DNA from: Tritrichomonas foetus
Lineage: Eukaryota > Parabasalia > Tritrichomonadida > Tritrichomonadidae
Assembly (NCBI GenBank): GCA_001839685.1
Contig: MLAK01000035.1
Location: 11,209 to 36,414 of the forward strand
DNA: 25,206 nt
Reading direction: 5' to 3'
Shown: piece after piece, positions 1-10,253 of the stretch
How the letters are laid out: each line of letters opens with the position of its first letter
How positions within the stretch are numbered: position 1 is the stretch's first letter
The notes under the pieces: model-generated
Seen by the model: the letters and a program-made list of their open reading frames with translations, nothing else
The model's database searches: none
What the model was told of the DNA's origin: nothing
Program-made: the position numbers and the translations under genes

Positions 1-325
1 ACATCGTATAAAGATCGCTTTTTGACCCAAGATTGATCTTATTTTTTTATATGATGTGCAGGTAGCTTTCACCAGAATAAATGTGCTATTTTTAAGGAAT
101 TTCTACCAAGCATTTTCGAAAAATGACTTTTTTTATGAAACATTTTTTTTTTCTAAAATTCATTTTTCAGAAGGTGCGAATAACTTTTTTTTGAAAATTA
201 ATTTTTATTTGATATTGATATTATATGGTTAATAAATTGGCAATAATATATTGCAAATAAAGATTGTTTTTTCTGTGATTTTTTGAAGTTTGGGGAAATT
301 GAATAGACATTCAAAAAGTTTCACC
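1..325. repeat. Dispersed repeat, left copy
   Basis: The first ~121 bases match 24008-24129 in the same orientation with six substitutions plus one ambiguous base. After that the two copies stay recognisably alignable but diverge to about position 325, sharing blocks such as TTTTTCAGAA and ATTCAAAAAGTT. The copy runs into the window edge, so its true 5' end is unknown. It has no open reading frame worth calling. The repeat class is not recognised. The steep contrast between a well-kept first 120 bases and a poorly kept remainder is visible in the sequence; its cause is unknown. Confidence 0.85.
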
Positions 326-1025
326 AAAAAACATCCTTTTTTACAGATATTGGTAGAAGCAGAGGAATACTTTGAAAATGTGATATATTTATATTATATT
401 ATATTTATTGAAATTCTACGAAGAATTATAGCGAAATAATGAAAATTCGAGTTTTTTAGGATTTTTATTTCAATTTTTTTCAGAAAAGAATGTTGTGTTA
501 GAATATGAGTGTTCAAAAATAAATGGTCTATCATAAATATACATGGTATTTATTTGTAATTATACTCGAAAAAATTAGAAAATATTAAGTAGATGATGTG
601 TAAAAATTCAAAAATAAAAAAACTCTTTGGTGTACAGAACGGCCTATTCATTATTTTTTTAATTTCACTTGATAAAAATAAATTATATCAAAAATAACTA
701 GGATTTGGGGTTAGAGATCCTGAAAAATTGAAAAACCACGGTTTTAGAAATTATTATTTTTTCTACCCTTTAAAACCATTTAAACTTCAAATTAATTATA
801 TATTCATAATATTTAAATATAAATAAGATTATACTATGAAATTTAAATCAAATTAATAATTTTTTACTGAAAAAAAATCAAATATCATTTTTCGAAATTG
901 TCAAGTGACCAAGCTTCTGAACAATTTAATAATCATATATCGATAGTCTATCTAGTATGTAACGATGCAGTGTTTTTCTTTTTTCCAGAAACTTATCCTG
1001 TCTGGAGAAAAAGTTGATTCAAATT
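326..1025. other. AT-rich non-coding stretch
   Basis: No reading frame, RNA gene or convincing repeat was seen. The sequence is strongly AT-rich with many A and T runs. It may be the interior of an element bounded by positions 1 and 1040, because the first 15 bases of the window recur inverted at 1026-1040. Confidence 0.5.
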
Positions 1026-1040
1026 ATCTTTATACGATGT
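1026..1040 (-). repeat. 15-bp inverted copy of the repeat terminus
   Basis: ATCTTTATACGATGT is the exact reverse complement of bases 1-15 (ACATCGTATAAAGAT). Together the two could be terminal inverted repeats of an element of about 1.04 kb. The left flank lies outside the window, so a target-site duplication cannot be checked. The similarity stops after 15 bases: the next bases differ from the GCTTTTTG of the left end. Confidence 0.6.
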
Positions 1041-1280
1041 TTATATTGCCTGTCTTAATACGTTCGATGCAAAAACCATTTATATTCTCATGCCATGTAT
1101 ATAGTTCTGGTTTAACAACTTTTACCCAATGAAATCTCATTTAGATAGAGATAAAAAAATATTTTATTTCCTAAACATCATTGTTTTTTTAGTAACAAAT
1201 AAATAGGTAAAATTACTATGGTAAATTTGGTGAGAGAAATTTATGGTGGTGTAAAGTGGCAACGACTAGTAAATTTAGTG

Positions 1281-1375
1281 TTATCATTAGTATATCCATA
1301 CGTGTTATCATTAGTAAATAATTAGTAATTATCATTAGTGTATGTCATTCGTTCTATCATTAGTGTATGTCGGTA
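1281..1375. repeat. 24-bp imperfect tandem repeat, four units
   Basis: The core TTATCATTAG starts at 1281, 1305 and 1329, and recurs as CTATCATTAG at 1354, so spacings are 24, 24 and 25 bases. The last two units also share GTGTATGTC after the core. It lies about 260-360 bases upstream of the leucine-rich-repeat gene. It could be a simple minisatellite or a set of binding sites; nothing in the sequence decides. Confidence 0.75.
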
Positions 1376-1402
1376 GTGAGGAAAGTTCGTGAATAGTTCG
1401 TG

Positions 1403-1456
1403 ATAGGTCTACGGGGTGGTTCACCCAAACTTGGGTGGACCACAGTGTAGACCTAT
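1403..1456. other. Long two-part hairpin, unassigned
   Basis: The outer arms ATAGGTCTAC (1403-1412) and GTAGACCTAT (1447-1456) are perfectly complementary. Inside them, TGGTTCACCCA (1417-1427) pairs with TGGGTGGACCA (1432-1442) with one G-U-type position and a four-base loop, AACT. The two stems are separated by a 4x4 internal loop (GGGG/CAGT). It is GC-richer than its surroundings and lies about 180 bases upstream of the start codon at 1638. It may be a folded RNA, a foldback element or a protein site. It is not a tRNA: there are no cloverleaf arms. Confidence 0.7.
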
Positions 1457-1613
1457 TATATAGGAGGTCATATTAATCAGATTGTTCTTAACCATCTTTT
1501 GTGTGTTACTAAAAAAATTGAAATCATTGTACGTTAAAGGTGAATTTTTTCAAAAGTAGTTCAAAAAGATACCATCAGAAAAAGATTCGATTTTATTTAA
1601 AAAGTTGTCTATC

Positions 1614-1634
1614 GCTCTAAACGGCCGTTAGAGC
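1614..1634. promoter_or_regulatory. Near-perfect palindrome abutting a start codon
   Basis: GCTCTA (1614-1619) and TAGAGC (1629-1634) flank the self-complementary ACGGCCGT (1621-1628), with one unpaired A at 1620. It is GC-rich in an AT-rich region and ends three bases before the ATG at 1638. If transcribed, it would put a stable hairpin right against the start codon; as DNA it resembles a dimeric-factor site. No factor is known to me for this sequence. Confidence 0.5.
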
Positions 1635-1637
1635 TTG

Positions 1638-4538
1638 ATGGAGAAAAAGGAATTTCAAGTCGCGAGCAGTAAAGCCAAGCATCTCCAGCTTACAATCATC
1701 GATTTTTATCAAGTCAAAGAACACAACAACTCCAGATTTGCCACAAACAAAATCTTCGGCCTCTCGACGACACATTTCTACCTTTCCGATAAAAGAAAAG
1801 ATACAAAAGACGTATTATTGGCGTGGAAACAATTAACGGGTATTGATATAAAAGGCAACAAGCTTTGTTTTGAATTTAATAAGGAAAAATATGAAATCTC
1901 GTCGAAAGAAAAATTTGAGGAAATTAAGAATCGAATTTTTGAAATACTCTACAGGGTTTTGACGCATCACGAAAAAAAGAAACTCAAGCTTTCTCGATTC
2001 GGAATGCCAGCAGTCGGTCCAACACCAAGATCGCCAATTATTCGATATTTAATGTGGAAGATTACACAGAAAAACAAATGTAAAAAAGAATGCGAATTAT
2101 CTGAAGTAATAAATGATCAAACAGATAACAAATTCAGATTTTCAATGATATATCAATCCAATTTTTTATCATTGATTGAATTACCAGAGTTAGAACTTTT
2201 TTTGCCAATTTATCTCGACAGTCTAAAAGTCGCACCACAAGTTAAACAACTCAGACTACCGCTAATTCCATCATTGGACACTTATGATTTAGTGACTGAC
2301 TTGTTAAGTGAAAACGCATTTATCGAATTCCTTGAAATTGCTGGAAAAAGTGATGGCAAACTTTCTTTCTTAATAAAAGCAATCAAAGACAATAAGAAAT
2401 CACATATTAACGCACTTTCATTCGTTCACTCTCAGTTCAGAATTGAAGACCTCGAAATATTATATGATTTTATAGTAAAGGGTCCAATTCACTCGCTGGA
2501 ACTCCACTCAGCAATGAGATCGTCATCATTAGATTACTTCTACTCGACTTTCTTGACGCCTCTTTTATGTGAAAAATTGGCGATATTAAATCTCAACAAA
2601 ACGCTTGGATTGAATGTCGATAAACTCTTTCCAAAGGTGAGAAATATTTCTATGCTCTCCCTTGAAAATTGCGATATAGATTTGGGGGCAACACTGAATT
2701 CGTTGGCAAAATCGTCACTCATTGGCTTGCAGGTATTAAATATATCGGGATGTATGGTCAAAACGCTTCCAGACCAGGATTCGCAAGTATTTAACAAGAA
2801 TTTCACGAAACTTGTTATCAATGATGTTTCATGGCCAAAAGATACATTTGTTCCATTTTTTGAATACATATTCAGTCATTTCACAAATGGACTCAGACTT
2901 TTCTTCTCCAACGAAGTTGCATCTGATGAGGAATGGCTAAAGCTATTCCAGTTTATTAAAGAGTCATCTTACACACATATTCTCGAACTAGGCTGGAATC
3001 ATAATCCAACTCATATTGAACTCATCAACTTCTTGAGACGTTCCGTCAAAATAACCCACTTAGAAATGACAGGATGTTTTGATGAAGATGCACCAGAAGC
3101 AATTGATTCGCTGTGTGACTATCTAAAGTATACAAATTCATTCAAAACATTAATTTTACAAGGAAATGAAGAACATCACTTTGGGCAGTTCACTAAAAAA
3201 GTTATCACTTCACTTCATGGTCACAGATCTTTGGTAAAACTTGATATTTCCGAATCATATGGCGCGGAAGATGTTTTAGAATGCCTCGTTCCACTTGTTG
3301 AAGCAATTTCTGCTTTAAGATTCCTTAAGTTTGACGGTTTAAAGTGCACTAATATTCAACTTTACACTGAGACACTTACAGACCTTTCAAAATTCAAAGA
3401 CACTGTTAAAATTTCATTCCCGATCAATGATTTGAAAGATTTTAAACAAGAAGGCCAGTTCCAAAAGGGAGAAACTCGAGATCTCGGACATTTATATAAA
3501 CTTCCCATTCCAAAAGATGAAAGAGTGGAGAATTTGAAAGAATTATGTGAGGATTACATGATGTATATGATGATGCCAGAACAAAACTTCCCATCAAATG
3601 TCACTGATGAAGAATTTGAAGAATTGAAGAAAGAAAAGAAACAGCCAGCAGTTCTAGTTGGAAATAACGAGGCTGTTGTGAATAAAGATGAAAGTATCTA
3701 TGATCCAATGTGGGGACCCCTTTCATCACCAGATATTTCACCAACACAGCCTGTTTCACGATCAATTTTCACTCTTGAAAACAGAGAACAAGACAGCCGC
3801 CAAAGCAATAAAAATAGTGGTGAAATCAGAAAAAGCGAAAAAAGGAAGTCACATCGAAGGGGACATGGTCATCGTCATCACTATCACCATCATCAGCATC
3901 GTAGAGGCTACAGGAGAAGTAGCAGACGTGATCACTCACGTAGAAGTCGTCGTTATAGACGTTCAGATTATTCTGATTACGATGATGATTATGATTATGG
4001 TTATGACGAAGAAATTAAAACACCAGGAAGGAAATCAAATAGATCGCCCTTCAAATATGGTGAAGATGATGAGTATTCATCTGATTTAAGTGAAAAATAT
4101 AACTCCAAATTACGATCTATTTCTAGATTGCCTGTAAATGAAGATGATGTAGAATCAGACAGTGATGAAAAGTTCCGAAGCAGAAACATCAGGCACTCTA
4201 AAAAATCACCACAATCATCTTCAAGAAAATTCAATAGTTTTGTTTACGGAAGAATTGGCAGCCGAAAAAGACAGAATGATAATGATTATTCTGAAGATGA
4301 CGAAAATGAAAATTATCAAGACAGGTACAAATCAGGTCCATCCAGGTTCAAGAAGGCTCTAATTCCAAGAAGACAGGCACCACCAGAAATTGATGCACCA
4401 CTTCCCCCACCAAGGTACGACTTGCCAGAATTCGAAGATTATTCAAAGTGCCCGTGGGCGAAATATAATAATGATTTTGCACTAGATGAAATGTACGCAG
4501 ATCTTGTTGATGAAAGAAGAAGAAGAAGTATCAAATAA
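1638..4538 (+). CDS. Large leucine-rich-repeat protein, CARMIL-like layout
   Basis: A 966-residue protein starting at the ATG at 1638; a TTG three bases upstream is in frame but not expected as a eukaryotic start. Residues ~1-115 could be a PH-like domain: alternating strands followed by a C-terminal amphipathic helix. Residues ~170-600 carry irregular leucine-rich repeats of the longer, RNase-inhibitor/CARMIL spacing, for example LSLENCDI and LQVLNISGC. From ~700 the protein is low-complexity: a His/Arg-rich block (~740-780), an Asp/Tyr-rich block (~785-795), Ser/acidic stretches, then a Pro-rich segment (APLPPP) and an Arg-rich end. The order PH-like, LRR, disordered tail resembles CARMIL-family actin regulators, but no capping-protein-binding motif was identified, so that link is inference. 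The stop codon overlaps a TAAA. No initiator-like TCA lies within 50 bases of the ATG, unlike most neighbours. Confidence 0.85.
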   Translation: MEKKEFQVASSKAKHLQLTIIDFYQVKEHNNSRFATNKIFGLSTTHFYLSDKRKDTKDVLLAWKQLTGIDIKGNKLCFEFNKEKYEISSKEKFEEIKNRIFEILYRVLTHHEKKKLKLSRFGMPAVGPTPRSPIIRYLMWKITQKNKCKKECELSEVINDQTDNKFRFSMIYQSNFLSLIELPELELFLPIYLDSLKVAPQVKQLRLPLIPSLDTYDLVTDLLSENAFIEFLEIAGKSDGKLSFLIKAIKDNKKSHINALSFVHSQFRIEDLEILYDFIVKGPIHSLELHSAMRSSSLDYFYSTFLTPLLCEKLAILNLNKTLGLNVDKLFPKVRNISMLSLENCDIDLGATLNSLAKSSLIGLQVLNISGCMVKTLPDQDSQVFNKNFTKLVINDVSWPKDTFVPFFEYIFSHFTNGLRLFFSNEVASDEEWLKLFQFIKESSYTHILELGWNHNPTHIELINFLRRSVKITHLEMTGCFDEDAPEAIDSLCDYLKYTNSFKTLILQGNEEHHFGQFTKKVITSLHGHRSLVKLDISESYGAEDVLECLVPLVEAISALRFLKFDGLKCTNIQLYTETLTDLSKFKDTVKISFPINDLKDFKQEGQFQKGETRDLGHLYKLPIPKDERVENLKELCEDYMMYMMMPEQNFPSNVTDEEFEELKKEKKQPAVLVGNNEAVVNKDESIYDPMWGPLSSPDISPTQPVSRSIFTLENREQDSRQSNKNSGEIRKSEKRKSHRRGHGHRHHYHHHQHRRGYRRSSRRDHSRRSRRYRRSDYSDYDDDYDYGYDEEIKTPGRKSNRSPFKYGEDDEYSSDLSEKYNSKLRSISRLPVNEDDVESDSDEKFRSRNIRHSKKSPQSSSRKFNSFVYGRIGSRKRQNDNDYSEDDENENYQDRYKSGPSRFKKALIPRRQAPPEIDAPLPPPRYDLPEFEDYSKCPWAKYNNDFALDEMYADLVDERRRRSIK

Positions 4539-4927
4539 ATATATTTTTATACGTCGAATTTTAGATCTCTTTTTTTTATCTTCATTTTTAATGCATGTTT
4601 ATTGAATTTAAAGATTTCTGAAACAAATAGACAAAAATGAAAAACATTAATGAATATTGTGAATTTACAGCCTATGATCAAAAGTTAAGTTGTTGTTTAG
4701 TCACACAAGCAACACCAAAAAGTTTGTGTGAATGATTTTAAATCTGAATCATATCGAGATGTTCAAACTCTAAATAAAAGAAGCAAATAACAATTTATAT
4801 CAACCAAATTGGAAAAAATAAAAATAAAAGACATAAGTTAAGACAAAATACAAGATTTATTGATATTATTATAGTGAAATGATGAATCACCTCATTTAAT
4901 AAATAAAAATATATATAAAATAGTAAT
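4539..4927. other. Convergent intergenic region
   Basis: The 3' flanks of the leucine-rich-repeat gene (+) and the Rab gene (-) meet here. It is AT-rich, with no gene, RNA or clear terminator structure seen. Confidence 0.6.
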
Positions 4928-5542
4928 TTAACAACATTTCCCGTTCTTTTTCTGATTATTTTCCTCCGTTAAGTCCACACCTGAAAGGGATATTGTGTGG
5001 ACAGACTCTTGAGAATACTTAACATATAGTTCTGATAATTTCAAAAATCCCTCTTCGATATTATTTCCAGTTTTTGCACTCACTTCAAAAACCGGGTAAT
5101 GATTGCCATCAGTAGTTTTGAACATTTCTTCTGCCTCTGTTTTCAATACAACTTCTTCTGATTCGAGGTCAGATTTATTGGCAAATATCACAAAAGGGAA
5201 AGACGGGCTTGAAGCATTTTCTACATTTGTAACAAGGTCGTTTTTCCATTTTTCTAAATGCTCGAGTGAACTTCGATTCGTTCGATCGTAAACTAAAATG
5301 CAGCTATCTGTTCCTCTGAAAAACGTTGGGCCAATTGAATGAAACCTTTCTTCTCCGGCCGTATCCCAAATTTGCAGTTGCACTTGCTTTTTACCAACGA
5401 AACATGTTTTAGATGAAAAATCTGCTCCAATCGTAGATTTAAAATCGGCTCTGAACTCTTGATTGACGAATTGATGAATTAACGTGGTTTTCCCGACGCC
5501 TGAATCGCCGAGAACGATGAGCTTACACACTCTTTCTGTCAT
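4928..5542 (-). CDS. Rab-family small GTPase, Rab7-like
   Basis: A 204-residue protein, the usual Rab length. It cycles between GTP and GDP to direct vesicle or endosome traffic. Nucleotide-binding motifs are all present: G1 GDSGVGKT (12-19), switch I Thr37 in TIGADF, G3 DTAG (60-63), G4 NKSD (122-125) and G5 SAK (155-157). The protein ends in Cys-Cys for double prenylation. TIGADF, the FPFV stretch before NKSD and the overall run resemble Rab7, so a late-endosome or lysosome role is the best guess; Rab subfamily assignment by eye is uncertain. The catalytic Gln of switch II (normally AGQE) is Glu64 here (AGEE), which should change or slow GTP hydrolysis. The stop codon overlaps TAAA. A putative initiator lies 15 bases before the ATG. 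Confidence 0.95.
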   Translation of the reverse strand: MTERVCKLIVLGDSGVGKTTLIHQFVNQEFRADFKSTIGADFSSKTCFVGKKQVQLQIWDTAGEERFHSIGPTFFRGTDSCILVYDRTNRSSLEHLEKWKNDLVTNVENASSPSFPFVIFANKSDLESEEVVLKTEAEEMFKTTDGNHYPVFEVSAKTGNNIEEGFLKLSELYVKYSQESVHTISLSGVDLTEENNQKKNGKCC

Positions 5543-5550
5543 AAAAATAA

Positions 5551-5562
5551 CAACTTTGATTT
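5551..5562 (-). promoter_or_regulatory. Putative initiator of the Rab gene
   Basis: Read on the minus strand as AAATCAAAGTTG; the A of TCA is 15 bases before the ATG. It fits the TCA(+1)-type trichomonad initiator, but transcription starts were not measured. Confidence 0.4.
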
Positions 5563-6377
5563 AGAGAAAACCTTAATAATAAGGTGAAATAATTCAGATT
5601 AATTTACCATCAATATCACAATTTTATAGTCTCAGAATGATTGAGAAAATTCAATGAAGAAAGTTAAGTTCCGACCGATCGTCGAGTGATTTGTATTGAT
5701 AAATGGTCAAAAATATTGAAAACTCAATACTGAAAAAATTGAATGAGTTGAATTGGTAAATACCTTTCCGTTTTTCAAAAAGTGAATTATTCAATAATAA
5801 TCAAAATTAAATATGAATTGAAATTGTGAACAACCCTTGAGATGTTGGCATAAATATCTATAGAAAACTATTCAACCATCCTTTGTCATTATTTAAGTCA
5901 CATTTATTCAACTACACTATGATTAACATTTTTCAGGCTCTAAAAAATTATCAAATAATTGTATTGTTGGAGATGTCAAAAAAAGAGCTTTTTTCTACAA
6001 GTTAGTGATTACACTTCTATCTCAATATGACATCTCATCATATGATTGATTATTCATGAATACTGTCACATATTTGAATATAACATGAAATCACAGCTTT
6101 AAAGATAGACAGGCCGAATTTGGATGAATATTTCTTGTTCAATCAGACAATGTGAAATAATTTCTCAATTTGTTTTATAAGATAGAGTGTTTAAAATCGT
6201 TTTAATTCCACATAATTAGCATATGAAACTCCACAAAATGTTTGAATAATCAATTTGAAAAAGCGAGCTTGTTTGGGTGAATGATGTAAGATTTACATGA
6301 TCATATTTTTCTCCATTGAAAAATCAAAATATTAATATTAAGATAACAGGTAGGCAAATTTAATACAAAGAAAAATG
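5563..6377. other. Intergenic region, nothing identified
   Basis: AT-rich sequence between the start of the Rab gene and the end of the Sam50-like gene, both on the minus strand. No reading frame, RNA gene or repeat was seen. Confidence 0.5.
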
Positions 6378-7601
6378 TTATAAAGGGGAAAAACCAATTT
6401 GATATCTAAAGCATTTTAATCCTCGCGATATTCTGTATGGAACTTGTGCATTAATTTCAATTTGCGATGATTTTTGAGGAAACACTAAACCTGCACCAAA
6501 TGTCAGTATTGACAATTTGTCTTCCAGATTATCAAAAACGTTATTGGATTTAGAGTTGGCTGAAATAGCACCATTTGCAAAAATATGTCCTTGACAATTA
6601 TATTTTGGAATTATTGGTGTAGACCATTCAACTGTTGAAGAAAAGAAAGAATCACAACCACTTGGGAAATTCGCAACTTTGTGACAAAGTTCATCAATCT
6701 CAACACCCCGCGCAATTGGCACTCCACCAACCTTGAATTTTTCTGTAAAAGGAACAGCATGACGAGCCAAAATATATCCACATGAACTTGATAATTTAAA
6801 GTTGAAAGGCAGCTTGCAGCTAATATCTGATCTTAATTTCCAAAATGGAATTAATGTCTTGCATTTGGTCTTCAAAATTGAAACTTCAGAAAGCGTGGAA
6901 AATGCTAAAGTTGAAAGTGAGAGAATATTTGATTCAATTTCCGTTTTTATTGATGCTTTATAATAAGGTGATGGATCGAACGATAAAGCGGGTGGTACTT
7001 TTCCTTTACTTTGATCTTCCTTTATATGTGATGCTGAAACACTATGATTAAAAATACTAGCTTTTCCATGATAAGAGGCCTCTAAAGATCCAATATAAAT
7101 ATTCTGCTTTCGAATGGTATGGATATCATATGAAGCTGTTAATGAAGATGAACTAAAGCAGTTCTTTTTCAGTGAAAAATCGGCATCTTTTAAGTTGTTT
7201 TTGGTGAATTTGTAGATAAATTTGGGAGAACAATCAGATCTAATTTTCGCAGTGAATTCGGAATATTCGTGTGAAAAGAAAAAATTGGAGTAACCGGTTG
7301 ACACGGAAATTGAATGTGTGTTGCCCAGTTCAGCATTGAAAGATGTCGGCAATTGACCAATTCGAGGTAAAACTGTCAATACAAACGGATTAAAATTATT
7401 CACGGTTTGGTTTTTATATTCTTGCGTAATTTCGATCGATTTAATAGATTTGATTGGTCTGATTTTGTCGAGTAATTCGTTGATCATTGCCTGTTTGGAG
7501 GCTACATCAATATCTAAGCCTTGAATCCTTTTTACTTCCTTTTCAAACGGCGTGAGAGGGAACCAGTCTGGAGGTGGATCTTTTCGCATGAATCGATGCA
7601 T
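6378..7601 (-). CDS. SAM50: Sam50/Tob55-like Omp85 beta-barrel insertase
   Basis: A 407-residue protein. Sam50 inserts beta-barrel proteins into the outer membrane of mitochondria, and in parabasalids of the hydrogenosome. The call rests on the Omp85 signature: a VGGVPIARG segment near residues 290-298, matching the conserved loop-6 (V/I)RG motif after GG; a following FFSSTVEWSTPI strand; and a C-terminal series of strands ending GLKCFRYQIGFSPL, close to the typical Sam50 end. Most of residues ~75-407 alternate like beta-strands. The protein is shorter than typical Sam50 (about 450-480 residues). The part before the barrel is only ~70 residues, so the POTRA domain looks reduced or absent. The first ATG of the frame is used, with a putative initiator 29 bases upstream. 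Another Omp85 role cannot be excluded. Confidence 0.8.
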   Translation of the reverse strand: MHRFMRKDPPPDWFPLTPFEKEVKRIQGLDIDVASKQAMINELLDKIRPIKSIKSIEITQEYKNQTVNNFNPFVLTVLPRIGQLPTSFNAELGNTHSISVSTGYSNFFFSHEYSEFTAKIRSDCSPKFIYKFTKNNLKDADFSLKKNCFSSSSLTASYDIHTIRKQNIYIGSLEASYHGKASIFNHSVSASHIKEDQSKGKVPPALSFDPSPYYKASIKTEIESNILSLSTLAFSTLSEVSILKTKCKTLIPFWKLRSDISCKLPFNFKLSSSCGYILARHAVPFTEKFKVGGVPIARGVEIDELCHKVANFPSGCDSFFSSTVEWSTPIIPKYNCQGHIFANGAISANSKSNNVFDNLEDKLSILTFGAGLVFPQKSSQIEINAQVPYRISRGLKCFRYQIGFSPL

Positions 7602-7620
7602 TGATTGGGTTCGAAATTAT

Positions 7621-7634
7621 TTTAATTTTTGAGA
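7621..7634 (-). promoter_or_regulatory. Putative initiator of the Sam50-like gene
   Basis: Minus-strand TCTCAAAAATTAAA; the A of TCA is 29 bases before the ATG. It belongs to the TCAAWW-type motif found before most genes in this window. Confidence 0.35.
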
Positions 7635-8793
7635 AAATCGAAATTCAATGCTGTGAATTCATGAATGAATGGACCAATTATGTATTGAATAAGTGATCAT
7701 GCAGATATGAACGTGAGAAAAGGCGGTTAATTTTCAAAGGAAATTATTTAGATTCTTTGGAATATAACAAATTCAAAACTTCCAATTAATCGTTCAATTT
7801 TGAATTAATTATCTTGACGATAAAGTTTTCAAATAGAAATTCAATGAATGAGGTGTTACTCTCTTTGATGATGTGATCTCCTATGTATTATCAAATTGGC
7901 TTAACACATGTGTGAAAGTTGACAAGGCACTTTTCATAAGTTTACCCGATTTGGACGAAACCCTTTTGTAAAAATTCATATGATTTCATAATTATCCGAT
8001 ACTCTACAGTATCTTTTCTATGGTTCTGATTCAATCATTAACAATTATGGATTTATGAATATTTTTTCGATAAAAATCATTTTCAGGTCACAGATTTAAG
8101 AATTATTTATATTTTGCTTTCATATCGAGACCAACACCATTAATGCCATATTTTGTAAAACAACGTATTACATTATTGAATAAATTCATTTCACGAAAGA
8201 GTTCATTAATCACTTGAGAAAATATGTTATGGTTTGAAACATAACAAAAGAGTTTCAAGCAACACAACAATTAGTAAGTTACGAATAATAAATTGAAGTC
8301 TATTTTGATGTTCATAAAAAAATTACGCAGAAAACTTCATATCAGGTGATGACATCTAAAGTATAATATAAAATACAAGAAAAAAGTGTGTCAATAAAGA
8401 TTCATCTTATTAATGAAATTCATAAAACAGCACGAAAATAGAGTTAATGAAATGAATTCCTTTGATAAAATTGTGTGCAAAAATTTCAATGCTTCAGTCT
8501 AATTTCTTTGTCAATCAATGTATTTTCAATGGTTACCATATGCAAAAGTAATTCTGTTTTGTCAAGGCAAAAGAGTCCAGACTATTGTTGGTTATGACTC
8601 ATGACTTCCTTCCGAAAGAAATATCTACATTATTTTTTCAATTCATTATTTCTGGTTAACTTAATTCAAAGATTTTTGTTTACAGAAAAATAATCTTAAG
8701 AAAAATCAGTATTGTTACATTCGAGAAGATAATTTTTTTGCTTTATTGAAAAGTAAAGAAAAAAAATTTCTGAACATTTTTTTTGAGACTTCG
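7635..8793. other. Divergent intergenic region
   Basis: About 1.2 kb between the divergent Sam50-like (-) and alpha-SNAP (+) genes. AT-rich, with no gene, RNA or clear repeat seen. It must hold both promoters. No TCA initiator lies within about 40 bases of the alpha-SNAP ATG. Confidence 0.5.
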
Positions 8794-9642
8794 ATGACGT
8801 TGTCACCAGGTGATTACTATGCTGAAGCAGAAAAAAGAATGAGAGATATTTCCACTGATAATATAGATAAGAAATATTGCGATGCTGCAGAACTCTTTAA
8901 TAAAGCAGGAAATAGTTTCTCCAAAGTAAGAAACTTTACACGCGCAGGTGATTCTTTTAGAAGAGCAGTTGATTGTATGCTACACATTGGAAAATTTGAA
9001 AAAGTTGCAGTTTATGCAGCAGATGCAGGAAGGAATTATATTAAGACTGCTGATGGAGAAGAAAAAAGCTTCGAAGCTTTTAATATTGCTCTTAAAGCTT
9101 ACAATGATATGAATAAAAATGTTCTTGCAGATAAACTTGCAAATGAAGCAGCAAAAATTTATGAACAAAGCAAAAAATATGATAAGGCAATATTTTACCA
9201 TCAACAATTTGCAAAATCTAATAAAGAACAATCAAAAACTCAAGAGTACCTTCGAGAAAGAAAAACAATTTGTAATATTCTTACATCAATAAAAAGATGG
9301 AATGAAGCTTCGTGTGAATACAACGAATTATTCATCGAATTATCGAATGATGATTTAGAAAAAAATGCGTTGGAGTATGGCGTTAGATCAGTTTTGTGTT
9401 TGTTAGCAAAACCTGACATTAGTGCATCCAGATCTTTAATGGATAAATACAACTCATTGAACAAATCTTGGGAAAAATCAAAAGAATCCAATTTTCTGAA
9501 TGAATTAATAATGTTAATTGTAGCAAAGCATTACAGCTGCATAAGCACAAAAGGGAATGATTTTGGTGAAGAGCATGGATATGATGCATCTTTTGGAAAA
9601 ATTATTTCTGCTATATCGGATGCATATCTTGATAATAAATAA
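8794..9642 (+). CDS. Alpha-SNAP / Sec17 SNARE-disassembly adaptor
   Basis: A 282-residue protein from the ATG at 8794; the longer frame from a TTG at 8746 would add 16 residues that do not belong to the family. Alpha-SNAP binds cis-SNARE complexes and recruits the ATPase NSF to take them apart after membrane fusion. Sequence support: helical TPR-like pairs with the SNAP pattern AAELFNKAGNSF, FTRAGDSFRRAVDCM, AGRNYIKT and AAKIYEQ. The length is close to the family's ~290. The C-terminal end is divergent from animal and fungal alpha-SNAP, where the last residues stimulate NSF; whether that function is kept cannot be judged by eye. TAATAAA sits at the stop codon. The gene is upstream of H2B on the same strand but about 600 bases away. 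Confidence 0.88.
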   Translation: MTLSPGDYYAEAEKRMRDISTDNIDKKYCDAAELFNKAGNSFSKVRNFTRAGDSFRRAVDCMLHIGKFEKVAVYAADAGRNYIKTADGEEKSFEAFNIALKAYNDMNKNVLADKLANEAAKIYEQSKKYDKAIFYHQQFAKSNKEQSKTQEYLRERKTICNILTSIKRWNEASCEYNELFIELSNDDLEKNALEYGVRSVLCLLAKPDISASRSLMDKYNSLNKSWEKSKESNFLNELIMLIVAKHYSCISTKGNDFGEEHGYDASFGKIISAISDAYLDNK

Positions 9643-10012
9643 TAAAGCAAGGAATTGAATATGATGTAATATCAGTTAGCATTTCTCTTTCTTTTCTTTT
9701 TGCATTTTAATAATTTGTAATTCGGTCAAATAAATGTTTCATAAGAAAGACATCCATTTATACTTCTAAAATTACAAGATTTGTGACTCTACTCCAAATT
9801 TAAGAATAATCACTTCATTAAGCATGTTATAAAGGTCATTTTCAATTGTTGAACTTTCATTGACAACCCAAATATTGATGATAATTTGAATGATAATATT
9901 TTTCAACTCATTATTATGAATCCAGATAGCATATTATTCACTTCACCATTATTTCTAAATGAATTACTATCGTTCTAGTTTTGAGTGGATAATAATCCGC
10001 CTTTTTATAGCA
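9643..10012. other. Distal region upstream of H2B
   Basis: The alpha-SNAP 3' flank and distal H2B upstream sequence. No gene was seen. In particular no H2A gene lies here on the opposite strand. Confidence 0.5.
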
Positions 10013-10199
10013 GTGTAAAACGACAAAAAAAATATGGCGGGGAAAAACAATTGAACTTTCATTAAAAATAACGGGGTGTAAAATGTCATTATTTTTGAGA
10101 ACTTTGTCTGGATTAGCATTCAATATTGACATTAAAAATCCAATAGTGTGAAATGACACAAATATATCCCTTTGAAATATAGCTGGTGTAAAACGTCAT
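10013..10199 (+). promoter_or_regulatory. Four-copy promoter element array upstream of H2B
   Basis: Four related sequences in the same orientation: GTGTAAAACGACA (10013), GTGTAAAATGTCAT (10076), GTGTGAAATGACA (10146) and GTGTAAAACGTCAT (10186). Their starts are 63, 70 and 40 bases apart. The last lies 68 bases before the H2B ATG. The array is specific to this gene: no comparable cluster was noticed elsewhere in the window. A coordinated histone-gene activator is a reasonable inference, but the binding factor is unknown. Confidence 0.7.
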
Positions 10200-10245
10200 A
10201 TTCAACAAAAAAATCATCAGATGAAATGAAATAAGAAAGCCATTT

Positions 10246-10253
10246 TTCAATAA
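10246..10253 (+). promoter_or_regulatory. Putative initiator of H2B
   Basis: TTCAATAA directly precedes the ATG; the A of TCA is five bases before it. That gives a very short leader, as known for trichomonad genes. Confidence 0.5.
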